64,000 nucleotides of DNA. It comes from Streptomyces albiflavescens (GTDB lineage: Bacteria > Actinomycetota > Actinomycetes > Streptomycetales > Streptomycetaceae). The notes beneath the pieces were generated by a model. It was not told the DNA's origin. It searched no databases and worked only from the letters and a program-made list of their open reading frames with translations. Positions 34,343 through 42,803 of the stretch are shown piece by piece. Location of the stretch: assembly GCF_014645835.1 (NCBI RefSeq), contig NZ_BMMM01000024.1, forward strand, positions 2,740 through 66,739, in the 5' to 3' direction. The translations under genes and the position numbers were made by a program. The first letter of the stretch is position 1. Each line of letters begins with the position of its first letter.

Positions 34343-34834
34343 CTAGCGGATGTTCGGGTCGAAGGTGAAGATCACCAGCGTGCCCAGCAGAATCGTGAAC
34401 ACCGTGGCGGTGTACAGCAGGCCCTTCAGCCACAGGCGCGTGTCGGCGCGCTCCGCGTAGTCGTTGATGACGGTACGCAGGCCGTTGGCGCCGTGCAGCA
34501 TGGCGAGCCACAGCATGGCCAGGTCCCAGACCTGCCACCAGGGGTTCGCCCAGCGGCCGGCCACGAAGGCGAAGCCGATCTTGGAGACGCCGCCGTCGAG
34601 GACGAGCTGGATGAGCAGGTGCCCGATGACCAGGACGACCAGGACGATGCCGGACAGGCGCATGAACAGCCAGCCGTACATCTCGAAGTTGCCGCGGGTC
34701 GACTTCGGGGTCTTCTTGGTGCGCTTGCGCGGGGCCTCGATGAGGGGCGCCGGGTTGTCGACGCTGTACGCCGAGAACGCGTCCGCGCCCTCGACGGGGC
34801 CGATGCCGGAAGCGGCGGTTTCAGTGGTGGACAT
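34343..34834 (-). CDS. sdhD: Succinate dehydrogenase hydrophobic membrane anchor subunit
   Basis: 163 residues. Soluble N-terminus (1-55, KRTKKTPKSTRGNFE) then three membrane helices (about 58-80, 99-117, 138-158). His in VIGHLLIQL and in MLHGANGLRTVINDYAE are candidate heme/quinone ligands. GGAGCTG lies upstream of ATG 34834 at normal spacing. Located between sdhC and sdhA. Confidence 0.92.
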   Translation of the reverse strand: MSTTETAASGIGPVEGADAFSAYSVDNPAPLIEAPRKRTKKTPKSTRGNFEMYGWLFMRLSGIVLVVLVIGHLLIQLVLDGGVSKIGFAFVAGRWANPWWQVWDLAMLWLAMLHGANGLRTVINDYAERADTRLWLKGLLYTATVFTILLGTLVIFTFDPNIR

Positions 34835-34839
34835 CTGCG

Positions 34840-35220
34840 TCAGCTCCCGAAGACTTCGCGGAATGCGTGACCGAGGACGGGGTACAGGGCCCCGGCCATC
34901 AGCACGACCCAGATACCGACGACGGACCAGAGCATCTGCTTCTGGTAGCGCGGGCCCTTCGACCAGAAGTCGACGGCGATGACTCGCAGGCCGTTGAGCG
35001 CGTGGAAGAGGATGGCGGCGACGAGGCCGTACTCCAGCAGCGCGACGATCGGCGTCTTGTACGTGGACACGACCCTGTCGTAGTCCTCGGGGGAGACACG
35101 GACGAGAGCGGTGTCCAGCACGTGTACGAACAGGAAGAAGAAGATGAGGACGCCGGTGACTCGGTGAGCCACCCAGGACCACATTCCTTCCCGGCCGCGG
35201 TACAGCGTTCCAGCCGGCAC
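34840..35220 (-). CDS. sdhC: Succinate dehydrogenase cytochrome b556 subunit
   Basis: 126 residues with three membrane helices; VAHRVTGVLIFFFLFVHVLD and HALNGLRVIAVDF carry the conserved His residues for heme b. GTG at 35220 is chosen: GGAGG lies 8 bases upstream and it gives the standard VPAGTLYRGREGMWSW start, while an in-frame ATG 29 codons earlier has no such support. First gene of the operon; the sdhD start follows 5 bp after its stop. Confidence 0.93.
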   Translation of the reverse strand: MPAGTLYRGREGMWSWVAHRVTGVLIFFFLFVHVLDTALVRVSPEDYDRVVSTYKTPIVALLEYGLVAAILFHALNGLRVIAVDFWSKGPRYQKQMLWSVVGIWVVLMAGALYPVLGHAFREVFGS

Positions 35221-35495
35221 GGAAGAACCCTCCGGGAGCGGGGATTGGGGCCTGCCGGCTTCTGTGTCGGTCGGCCCGGCCGGGTACGGTCCACCGGCCC
35301 TGGCCATCGTAGCGACGTGTTGTCGGAACGCTTACAGCGGCCCTGTCTATGTGATCAAACTGGCAATCAATCAGGCACGTTCGGGCTATTAACGGGTGAG
35401 GTGGGTGAGCTGGGGGCTGTCTGTCGGGTGCGGGTTGTTCGTGGTAGCTCCCGTCCGCGTGGCGGAGCCGCACAGGGCGCAGCAGCCCTGTACCC
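35221..35495. promoter_or_regulatory. sdhC upstream region and terminator of the next gene
   Basis: No gene is supported. The minus strand upstream of sdhC holds TTGATT and TTGATC with TAGACA and TAAGCG candidates but no single convincing -35/-10 pair. At 35472-35491 an ACAGGGC / GCCCTGT 7-bp stem with a 6-base loop lies just beyond the stop of the 35496 gene and is a likely terminator. Confidence 0.4.
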
Positions 35496-36137
35496 CTAAA
35501 AGGGGCGCTCGGGTACAGATGGCCCGATAGAGTGCCGTACCAGGCGGCTCAGACGGCCCTTCGCCAGGCGGCGCAGCTCGTCCGCCGTGATGACCCGTTC
35601 CTCCTCCGGATCGTTTGTCAACCGTGATCGGATGGCGGCGAGTACCTGGTCGAGGGCCTCCTCGGGGGTCGCGTCGTCCAGACAGATCACGAACACATGT
35701 CCGAAGCGACTCTCGTACGCGGCCTGCGCGGCGCTCAGTGCGGTGTGGGCGGCGGAGTATGTGCCGTCCGGGAGCAGCGTGAGCGACTCGCCGGCCAGCG
35801 CCTCGGCGATGTCGGCGGGCGTCAGGTCGTACGCCGCCTCGTCGGCCGCGGCGAGCAGCGCGTCCAGGTTCGGGTAGGGCCGGTGGTCGGCCAGGCGGTG
35901 GGCCCAGCGCAGGCTGCGGCAGCAGGTCAGGAGGGCGTGCTCGACCGCGTCGACGGGCGCGGAGTTGAACCGCTCCAGGCGGGCCGGGGACGGCGCCGCG
36001 CTCTTCTGCTCGGGGAGGGCGACCTGGCCGGGGAGGCGTGGGGGACGGTGCGAAGGCAGCGTGGGTCCTCGGCGGTGGGATGGAAGTGGGGCGACATTGG
36101 ATCCGGAGATCCGGCGCTCCGGAGATCCGCATCCCAT
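35496..36137 (-). CDS. OHCU decarboxylase-like protein, probably lacking the catalytic histidine
   Basis: 213 residues if the ATG at 36137 is used; GTG at 36155 is an alternative and neither has a clear ribosome site. From about residue 55 it follows the 2-oxo-4-hydroxy-4-carboxy-5-ureidoimidazoline decarboxylase pattern: LERFNSAPVDAVEHALLTCC, SLRWAHRLADHRPYPNLDAL, LTPADIAEAL, then YESRFGHVFVICLDDATPEE and RRLAKGRLSRLV. In the true enzymes an HPRIG-type motif with the catalytic His follows the equivalent of DIAEAL; here the sequence is AGESLTLLPDG. No other urate-degradation genes are present. It may be a non-enzymatic homologue. Confidence 0.65.
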   Translation of the reverse strand: MGCGSPERRISGSNVAPLPSHRRGPTLPSHRPPRLPGQVALPEQKSAAPSPARLERFNSAPVDAVEHALLTCCRSLRWAHRLADHRPYPNLDALLAAADEAAYDLTPADIAEALAGESLTLLPDGTYSAAHTALSAAQAAYESRFGHVFVICLDDATPEEALDQVLAAIRSRLTNDPEEERVITADELRRLAKGRLSRLVRHSIGPSVPERPF

Positions 36138-36381
36138 GACGCCCGTGGACGTCACGTGTGTGTCGGCAGGGGAAGAAGTGAGATTTGTTCCGCTCACGCT
36201 ATCGAGAAGTGTCAGCAGCTGTCCGATGGATGCCTGAAATTTCACCCGTACGGGAGAGTTTCGAAACACGGGGTGGACTGCGGCCGCTGGGGAGTGGGTG
36301 GGGGCTTAGGTTCACTTAAGAGGTGTACGACGTCTACGACGGGGAGTGGACCTTGGCGGCCGAAGCGAAGGGCGTGATGCG

Positions 36382-38025
36382 GTGAGCACGGGCAGGCGGC
36401 GGGCGCCGGCGCGGAGCAGGAAGCGGCCGACGCTGATCGCGGCGGGCGTGGTGGCGGCCGGTGCCGTCGCGGCGACCGTCGCGCTGTGGCCCTCCGGCAG
36501 CGACGGTGTGCCCACCGGGGCGAGCGTGCCGTCGGCCGCCGGGTCCGCGGCTTCGCCCACGACCCCGGCCAGGGCCACGCCCTCTCCCTCGCCGACCCGG
36601 ACGTACCCGCTGTCCCGGACTCCGCGCACCATCCCGGCCGTACGCGAGCACACGCCGGCCCGCGGCCCCGGCTGGCGCCCCGCCACCGGGGCCCGCGTCG
36701 TAGTGGGCGACGCCGGGCTCGCCGACGAGGGAAAGCTGCTCGCGGGGGAGCTCAAGCTGACGTACGCGGGGAAGTCGGGTGCCAGGGACGGCGATGTCGA
36801 GCTGGGTCTGGACAAGGGGTCCGCGGGCCCGGAGTCGTACACCCTGACCGTCAAGGACCGGCGGGTCACCATCACCGCCCCCACCGACACCGGCGTCTTC
36901 TACGGCACGCGCACTCTCAAGCAGGAGGTGCACGGCGGCGGTACGGCGTCCGAGGGTGTCGTACGCGACCGGCCCGCGAAGCCGCAGCGCGGGTTCATGC
37001 TCGACATCGCGCGCAAGCACTTCACGGCGGCCTGGATCGAGGACCGGGTCCGGGAGCTGGGCGACCTGAAGTTCAACCAGCTCGGGCTGCACTTCTCCGA
37101 CGACCAGGGCTTCCGCATCCAGTCGGACACGCACCCCGAGATCGTGTCGAAGGAGCACCTCAGCAAGAAGGAGGTGCGCAGCATCATCGACCTGGCGGCG
37201 AGTCGGCACATCACCGTCGTCCCCGAGATCGACTCACCCGGCCATCTGGGCGCCGTCCTCGACGCGCATCCCGACCTTCAGCTGCGCAACATCAACGGGG
37301 TCCCCACGCGGGGTGCCGTCGACATCTCCAAGCCCGCCGCGGCGGCCCTGATCGACGAACTGCTGAATGAGTACGCGGGTCTCTTCCCCGGCGCGTACTG
37401 GCATATCGGCGGCGACGAGTACCAGGCGCTGACCGTGTCGAACCCGGCGGCGTCGTACCCGCAGTTGGCCGCCGCTGCCACGAAGGCGTACGGCCCCGGG
37501 GCGAGCGTCGCCGACCTGGCGACCGGTTGGCTGAACGACCGGGCCCGCGTCGTGCTCGGGCACAACCGGACCCCGCGGGCCTGGAACGACGGGTTCTTCC
37601 GCGGAGGCACGGTCCAGGTGAACGGTGACGTGCAGGTGGCGTACTGGACCGGCAAGGAGATCGGGGCGCGGCCGCCGCTCGAATACCTGAGCGCGGGGCG
37701 CAAGCTCATCAACTACAACGACGAGTTCCTCTATTACGTGCTCGGCCAGCCGCAGACCTTCGTCTACCCGACCGGGCAGCGCATCTACGAGCAGTGGACC
37801 CCGCTCGTGGTGCGGGGCACGACGGCGGTGCCCGCCAAGTACGACGGGCAGATCCTCGGCGGCGTCTTCGCGGTGTGGTGCGATCGCTCGGCCGCGCAGA
37901 CCCAGGACCAGGTGGCGGCGGGAATCAGGATGCCGCTGCGCGCGATGGTTCAGAAACTGTGGGATCCGCGCACACCGACGCTGTCCTGGGCCGACTTCAA
38001 GGCGCTGGCGGACCGTCTGGGCTGA
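36382..38025 (+). CDS. Beta-N-acetylhexosaminidase, GH20, membrane-anchored or secreted
   Basis: 547 residues. A basic N-terminus and one hydrophobic segment (about 16-40) act as signal or anchor, followed by a Ser/Pro/Thr linker (about 45-85). A GH20b-like N-terminal domain leads into the catalytic barrel with RGFMLDIARKHF, GLHFSDDQGFRI, EIDSPGHLGA and the acid/base pair D345-E346 in HIGGDEY; AVWCDRS is near the end. It cleaves terminal N-acetylglucosamine/galactosamine from chitin or wall fragments. GTG at 36382 is preferred; GTG at 36346 is in frame. Copies of its last bases recur downstream of the stop. Confidence 0.9.
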   Translation: MSTGRRRAPARSRKRPTLIAAGVVAAGAVAATVALWPSGSDGVPTGASVPSAAGSAASPTTPARATPSPSPTRTYPLSRTPRTIPAVREHTPARGPGWRPATGARVVVGDAGLADEGKLLAGELKLTYAGKSGARDGDVELGLDKGSAGPESYTLTVKDRRVTITAPTDTGVFYGTRTLKQEVHGGGTASEGVVRDRPAKPQRGFMLDIARKHFTAAWIEDRVRELGDLKFNQLGLHFSDDQGFRIQSDTHPEIVSKEHLSKKEVRSIIDLAASRHITVVPEIDSPGHLGAVLDAHPDLQLRNINGVPTRGAVDISKPAAAALIDELLNEYAGLFPGAYWHIGGDEYQALTVSNPAASYPQLAAAATKAYGPGASVADLATGWLNDRARVVLGHNRTPRAWNDGFFRGGTVQVNGDVQVAYWTGKEIGARPPLEYLSAGRKLINYNDEFLYYVLGQPQTFVYPTGQRIYEQWTPLVVRGTTAVPAKYDGQILGGVFAVWCDRSAAQTQDQVAAGIRMPLRAMVQKLWDPRTPTLSWADFKALADRLG

Positions 38026-38178
38026 CTTCGGGAGGTCGGCGGACCGTCCGGGCGCGGCGCGCTCGGCGCCGCGCCCGCGTCCAAGAGGCCCGGCGGACCG
38101 TCCGGGCTCGCGCGGTTGGACGTACGGCGCGGGCGGTTGGACGTACAGGCGCGGGCGGTTGGACGTACGGGCGCGGTG
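38006..38178. repeat. 3'-end copies and tandem repeat downstream of the hexosaminidase gene
   Basis: The terminal coding sequence GGCGGACCGTCTGGGCT is repeated nearly intact at about 38038-38053 and 38092-38107. From about 38110 a roughly 21-bp unit ending GCGGTTGGACGTAC occurs three times. Within it lies a perfect 10-bp stem, GGCGCGGCGC (38051-38060) with GCGCCGCGCC (38066-38075), which may terminate transcription. No gene is seen in 38026-38285. Confidence 0.85.
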
Positions 38179-38285
38179 AACCGTATCTTCCGCGTATTCG
38201 TGTGCCGGGCGTGCCCCTGGGGAGGGGGGCGCCCGGCTTCCTGTGCCGGCACGGCTGGACGCGCCGGTGAATTCGGGGGGAACCC

Positions 38286-39065
38286 ATGATCTGCCAGCGC
38301 TGTCAGCAGTTCGCCGCGTCGACGCCCGAGGGACTGTGCTCCCTTTGCGTCAACGCGCCCGCGCCCGCGCCCGCGCCCACTCCGGCGGGCACCATGACGC
38401 CCCCGCACGGCCCCGCGTGGCTGCGCTCACCGGTCGGCCTCGGCAAGGCCGCCGCCGTGCTGCTCGGGGTGGTCGTCGCCACCGACCTCTTCGCGGTCTG
38501 GGCCGACATCACGATGTACGACGTGACGGGCTCCCTCGCGGACGGCGAGGTCGGCGATGCCGTCCAGCGGCGGGCCGACCACGCGGACTCGCTCTACTCG
38601 GCGGCCGGGATCGCGCAGTCGACCGCCCTGCTCGCGACCATCGTCGTCTACCTCATCTGGTTCCACCGGGTGCGGATCAACGCGGAGGTGTTCAACCCGT
38701 TCGGGCACAGCAAGGGGCGCGGCTGGACGGGCTGGGGCTGGTTCGTGCCGGTCGTGAACCTGTGGTTCCCGCGCCGGATCATGCTCGACATCTGGGACGC
38801 GAGCAGCCCCTTGGGCCGCGCCCGGCACGGGCTGGTCGACGCCTGGTGGACGCTGTGGGTCATCGCGCTGCTCGCCAACCGGGCCGGGTTCATGGCATAC
38901 CGCAAGGCCGAGACGGCCGGGGAGATTCAGCACGCCACCGGCCAGGTGATGCTCGCGGATGTCATCCACATCGCGGCCGCGGTGCTCGCGATCCTCGTGG
39001 TGCTGCGGCTGACCCGTATGCAGAACGAGAAGGCGCACCAGGGGCCGGTTCCCGTCGGCGTCTGA
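38286..39065 (+). CDS. DUF4328 membrane protein with N-terminal zinc ribbon
   Basis: 259 residues. Begins with two CxxC pairs (MICQRCQQ at 3-6 and LCSLCVN at about 18-21), a probable zinc ribbon, then an Ala/Pro linker and the DUF4328 region with about five membrane segments. The WFHRVRINAEVF and WGWFVPVVNLWFPRRIMLDI strings are typical. Function unknown; a family common in Streptomyces. An AATTCGGGGGGAACCC ribosome site precedes the ATG. Confidence 0.82.
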   Translation: MICQRCQQFAASTPEGLCSLCVNAPAPAPAPTPAGTMTPPHGPAWLRSPVGLGKAAAVLLGVVVATDLFAVWADITMYDVTGSLADGEVGDAVQRRADHADSLYSAAGIAQSTALLATIVVYLIWFHRVRINAEVFNPFGHSKGRGWTGWGWFVPVVNLWFPRRIMLDIWDASSPLGRARHGLVDAWWTLWVIALLANRAGFMAYRKAETAGEIQHATGQVMLADVIHIAAAVLAILVVLRLTRMQNEKAHQGPVPVGV

Positions 39066-39090
39066 GGCGGTCGGGGCACGACCCGGACCC

Positions 39091-39190
39091 GACCGGGACG
39101 GGCGTGGAGCCGACCGGGACGGGCGTGGACCCGACGTGGATCCCACGGGGGACCCGACACGGATCCGACCGGGGCCCGACGGGGACTCGA
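39091..39190. repeat. 21-bp direct repeats downstream of the DUF4328 gene
   Basis: A 21-bp unit starting GACCGGGACGGGCGTGGA occurs at 39091-39111 and 39112-39132, followed by degenerate CCGAC-containing copies to about 39190. The block starts 25 bases after the DUF4328 stop codon and fills most of the gap to the next gene. No gene is seen in 39066-39296. Confidence 0.8.
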
Positions 39191-39296
39191 CCGAATCGTC
39201 CGTTTCGCTGGCCAACTCCCGTTTCCTGTGGTGTATTCGGCCCGAGCTGAACTGCCAGCCGAACCGAGAGCCGACGAGACACCGGGGGGAACCGGC

Positions 39297-39797
39297 ATGG
39301 GCTACTGGGGCTACTACGTCGTGGGGAGAAGCGAGCGCCCGCTCGCGGAGCTGGAGGCGCTCGCGGGGGCGCGGGGCATGGTGCTGCGGACCGCGGCGCC
39401 CGACGGCTGGCAGGTGTGGGAGTACCCGAGCGGCGACGGCGACATCGGGAACATGAAGGCGCTCGCCCGGGAGAGCGGCGCGCCCGCGCTCTTCGGGTAC
39501 GTCATGGACAGTGACTGCGTGGCCGTCGAGGCGGCCGCGCCGGACAGCGGCGTGTGGACGGCGTGTCTGGCACGGGAGGCGATGGCCGGCTACGTCGGCG
39601 GCGAGGACGAACTCGGCGTCGACGACTACTTCCTGGAGCCGGCCGACGCCGCCGCCCGGGCCGTCTCCTGGGCCGCCGAAGCCGGGCATACCATCCCCGC
39701 CGAGCCCCTCGTCGAGGTGCTGACCGCGGACCCCGGCCCCTTGGCCGAAAACCTCTTCTTCCGGTTCCTCGACCGGCTCGGTGTGGTGCCGCTGTGA
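39297..39797 (+). CDS. Streptomyces conserved hypothetical protein
   Basis: 166 residues, soluble and acidic. Starts MGYWGYYVVGRSERPLAELE; contains WQVWEYPSGDGDIGNMK and an acidic segment GGEDELGVDDYFLEPADAAA. No recognised catalytic motif. ATG at 39297 follows GGGGGGAACCGGC, a reasonable ribosome site. Gap to the next gene is 86 bp, same direction. I recognise the type as a widespread Streptomyces hypothetical but cannot assign a function. Confidence 0.7.
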   Translation: MGYWGYYVVGRSERPLAELEALAGARGMVLRTAAPDGWQVWEYPSGDGDIGNMKALARESGAPALFGYVMDSDCVAVEAAAPDSGVWTACLAREAMAGYVGGEDELGVDDYFLEPADAAARAVSWAAEAGHTIPAEPLVEVLTADPGPLAENLFFRFLDRLGVVPL

Positions 39798-39883
39798 CAC
39801 TCCTGGTCCGTCGCACGCAGTAAGGGGAGGTGCGGGCTCCGTTAGAAAACAGGCGCCCTGTCGAGGGATTCGAGGGAGGCGCG

Positions 39884-40456
39884 ATGAGCCTGGTGGAACT
39901 GATCGCTCAGGCCGACGAGCGAGGTCTGGCGGCGAGCGGTCTGGCTTGTTTGGATCGGTGCGTGCCTCTGCTGGGCGGTGATGACGACATCCTGCGGCCC
40001 TTGTGGGCGAGCCTGGCGGAACCGGACGCGTGGGGCGCGTGGAGCGAATCCGTGGAGCAGGCGCGCGCCAAGCTGGACGCGGACGCCCCCGAGCCGGCCG
40101 TCACCGACGAGGACGAGGCCGCCGTACTCGTCCGCCGGATGCTCGGCGCCGTCCCCACGGAGCCGTCGGCGACCGAACTGCGCTCCTGGGCCGACGCCTG
40201 TTCCGTGGCGGCCCTGCAGATCCACCGGCTGCTCGACGCCGCCGACGACGCCGAGTCCTGTGTGACGGCCCGCCGCGAGGGCCGCACGGACGGCATGTCG
40301 CCCCTCGTCGCCGCCGAACTGCGCCGCCAGGTCACCATCCTGGAACTGCTCGCGGGCCGTGGCACGGGCGGACTCCGGCCGGCGCTGGACGTGTCGACCG
40401 AGGGGCGGCGGGTGCTGCGGGCGGTGGTGTCGCGCCGGGCGCGGGGAAGGGCGTGA
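39884..40456 (+). CDS. Hypothetical protein
   Basis: 190 residues, soluble, largely helical with acidic (EPAVTDEDEAAVLVRRMLG) and Arg-rich C-terminal (RRVLRAVVSRRARGRA) regions. No family recognised. ATG at 39884 has GAGGGAGG 3-4 bases upstream of an optimal position, clearly favouring this start over earlier in-frame codons. Same direction as its neighbours. Confidence 0.68.
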   Translation: MSLVELIAQADERGLAASGLACLDRCVPLLGGDDDILRPLWASLAEPDAWGAWSESVEQARAKLDADAPEPAVTDEDEAAVLVRRMLGAVPTEPSATELRSWADACSVAALQIHRLLDAADDAESCVTARREGRTDGMSPLVAAELRRQVTILELLAGRGTGGLRPALDVSTEGRRVLRAVVSRRARGRA

Positions 40457-40600
40457 CGCGGCCTGCCGCGCCTGCGCGTAAACGTTTTTCCCTGCGAGAT
40501 TCCTGTGACCGTCCTGCGGTGGTGATGGCGGTCCTGAGCCGGTGTCGCGAATACCGCCGGTACGGGTGACGAATTTCGCCCGCAGGGCGCTTTTCCCGAT

Positions 40601-40981
40601 GTGAACGCAACTCAGGAAACCAGGCCCTCAGCTGCGGCGAAGCCGATGCGCTGGGCGGCGGACACGGTCGCGACGATGCGCGAGGGCGCCCGGCTGCGCC
40701 TCGACTACTCGGCACAGAGCCTGTGGCGCGTCGACCGGCTGATCGAGGAGATACGCCGGGACGGGGCGCCGTACGCCGCCGTGGAGACCGTGTTGCGCGG
40801 TTTCGGCGCGTACGCCGGTGAGGTCGTCGCCCGGCACACGGGCGCGGAGTGGTGGGAGACGGGCGGCGACCATTGGCTGCGCACCCCGGACGGGCGGCTG
40901 TGGGCCCCGATCGAGGAGGCCCGGCGCTGCTACGAGGGCGACGGTTCGCTGCGGCTGCTGTGCCGGGAGGCCACGCGGTAG
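40601..40981 (+). CDS. Small conserved hypothetical protein
   Basis: 126 residues. Helical N-terminal half (WAADTVATMREGARLRLDYS, LWRVDRLIEEIRR) and a C-terminal half with the strings GAYAGEVVARHTGAEWWE and HWLRTPDGRLWAPIEEARRC, which I have seen in Streptomyces hypotheticals of this size. No function known. GTG at 40601 is the first start in the frame; no strong ribosome site is visible. Confidence 0.68.
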   Translation: MNATQETRPSAAAKPMRWAADTVATMREGARLRLDYSAQSLWRVDRLIEEIRRDGAPYAAVETVLRGFGAYAGEVVARHTGAEWWETGGDHWLRTPDGRLWAPIEEARRCYEGDGSLRLLCREATR

Positions 40982-41094
40982 CCGGGGGCCCGGCCGGAGC
41001 CCGGTGAGATTGCCCGCTCTTAAGGTACGCGGCCGTTCCCAAACGGCTGGCTCCGGAGTGAACATGGGGGCAATCGCCGGACTGGGGAGGCCTC

Positions 41095-42567
41095 ATGGCC
41101 GACAACCGCCGTTGGTGGGCGCTGGTCGTCATCGCGCTCGCGCAGTTGATGGTCATCCTCGACATGACCATCGTGAACATCGCCCTGCCGTCCGCCCAGA
41201 CCGACCTGCACATGTCGGACGGGAACCGGCAGTGGGTGATCACCGCGTACACGCTCGCCTTCGGCGGGCTGCTGCTGCTCGGCGGCCGGGTCGCCGACCT
41301 CGCCGGGCGCAAACTCACCTTCATGATCGGCCTGTTGGGCTTCGCGGCGGCATCCGCGCTGGGCGGTGCGGCGACGGGTTCCGGGATGCTCTTCGGGGCG
41401 CGCGCCCTGCAGGGCGTGTTCGCGGCGCTGCTCGCCCCCTCCGCGCTGTCGCTGCTCACCACGACGTTCACCGACCCCAAGGAGCGCGGCAAGGCCTTCG
41501 GCGTGTTCGGCGCGATCGTCGGTGCGGGCGCGGCGATCGGGTTGCTGGCCGGCGGCCTGCTGACGCAGTACCTGGACTGGCGTTGGTGCCTGTACGTCAA
41601 TGTCCCCATCGCGTTCGTCGCGTTCGCCGGCGCGTGGGCGCTGCTCGACAGCGGCGGCCGGCACGAGGACGCCCGCCTCGACATGCCCGGCGCGCTGCTC
41701 GGATCCGCCGGGATGCTCTCGCTGGTGTACGGCTTCTCCGAGGCGGAGTCGCGGAGCTGGGGCGACGGGCTGGTCCTCGGGCTGCTCGCCGCCGGGGTCG
41801 TGCTGCTCGGCGTGTTCGCCCTCTGGCAGACCCGCGCGCGCGTGCCGCTGCTGCCGATGTCGGTGGTGAGGGACCGTCAGCGCGTCGGGGCGTTCCTGAC
41901 CATCCTCTTCGTCACCATCGGGATGTTCGGGGTCTTCCTCTTCCTCACGTACTACTTCCAGCGCGTCCTCGGATACTCGCCGCTGAAGACCGGGCTCGCC
42001 TATCTCCCCATCACCGTCGGCATGGTCACCGGCTCCACGCAGGTCGCGGCCCGGCTGCTGAACCGGGTCCCGCCGCGCGCCCTGATCGTCCCCGGGCTGC
42101 TGCTGGCCGCGGGAGCGCTGGCGCTCATCGCGCAGGTCGGCGTGGAACCGGCGTACGCCTCCCATGTCCTGCCCGGCATGCTGATGCTCGGCCTCGGCAT
42201 GGGCACCGCCATGATGACCTGCGTCTCGCTGGCCACGGGCAGTGTCGCCCCGCGCGACTCGGGCGCGGCCTCCGCCACCTTCAACACCGCCCAGCAGGTG
42301 GGCGGTTCGATCGGTACGGCACTGCTGAACACGATCGCCGCGAGCGTGACGACGCGGTACGCGACCGCGCATGCCGGGCCCGGTGTCGACCGCCGCGCCC
42401 TCGCCTCCCGCGCCGCCGTGCACGGGTTCAACGTCGCCACATGGTGGGCCATGGGTTCGCTGCTGCTGGCGGCGCTGATCGCCGCGGTCGTGGTGGACGC
42501 GCACCGGGTGCCGGTACCGGAGGGGCGGGCGGACCGGGTGCCGGAAAAGGTGGAGAGCACCGGGTGA
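41095..42567 (+). CDS. DHA2-family (EmrB/QacA-type) MFS drug efflux transporter
   Basis: 490 residues, 14 predicted membrane helices. Motif LDMTIVNIALPSAQTDL in helix 1, GGRVADLAGRK (motif A) after helix 2, GARALQGVFAALLAPSALSL (motif B-like) and GAIVGAGAAIGLLAGGLL (motif C) identify the DHA2 antiporter class. It exports hydrophobic or antibiotic-like compounds using the proton gradient; the substrate is unknown. ATG at 41095 follows GGGGAGG. No regulator gene is adjacent. Confidence 0.92.
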   Translation: MADNRRWWALVVIALAQLMVILDMTIVNIALPSAQTDLHMSDGNRQWVITAYTLAFGGLLLLGGRVADLAGRKLTFMIGLLGFAAASALGGAATGSGMLFGARALQGVFAALLAPSALSLLTTTFTDPKERGKAFGVFGAIVGAGAAIGLLAGGLLTQYLDWRWCLYVNVPIAFVAFAGAWALLDSGGRHEDARLDMPGALLGSAGMLSLVYGFSEAESRSWGDGLVLGLLAAGVVLLGVFALWQTRARVPLLPMSVVRDRQRVGAFLTILFVTIGMFGVFLFLTYYFQRVLGYSPLKTGLAYLPITVGMVTGSTQVAARLLNRVPPRALIVPGLLLAAGALALIAQVGVEPAYASHVLPGMLMLGLGMGTAMMTCVSLATGSVAPRDSGAASATFNTAQQVGGSIGTALLNTIAASVTTRYATAHAGPGVDRRALASRAAVHGFNVATWWAMGSLLLAALIAAVVVDAHRVPVPEGRADRVPEKVESTG

Positions 42568-42631
42568 CACCGGTGACTCCCGGGAACGCGGCGCATGGCC
42601 GGGGGCGCCCGTGGTGCCCAAGAACGCGGAA

Positions 42632-42669
42632 CGGCCGGGACCTTGTCCATGGGTACAAGGTCCCGGCCG
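42632..42669 (+). terminator. Strong hairpin after the MFS gene
   Basis: A perfect 15-bp stem (42632-42646 with 42655-42669, core GGGACCTTGT / ACAAGGTCCC) and an 8-base loop, 65 bases beyond the transporter stop codon. Confidence 0.85.
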
Positions 42670-42803
42670 GTGGCCCTCCCGCCGCGACAGTCCCGGGGGG
42701 AGTCGGAGCGGCGCGGTGAGAGGGCCGGAGGGGGCGGGCGCTTTCCGGCCGTGGCCGAAACCACCCACCCCCTCCAGCGCACTCGGCGCCGCGGCTGTCA
42801 CAC

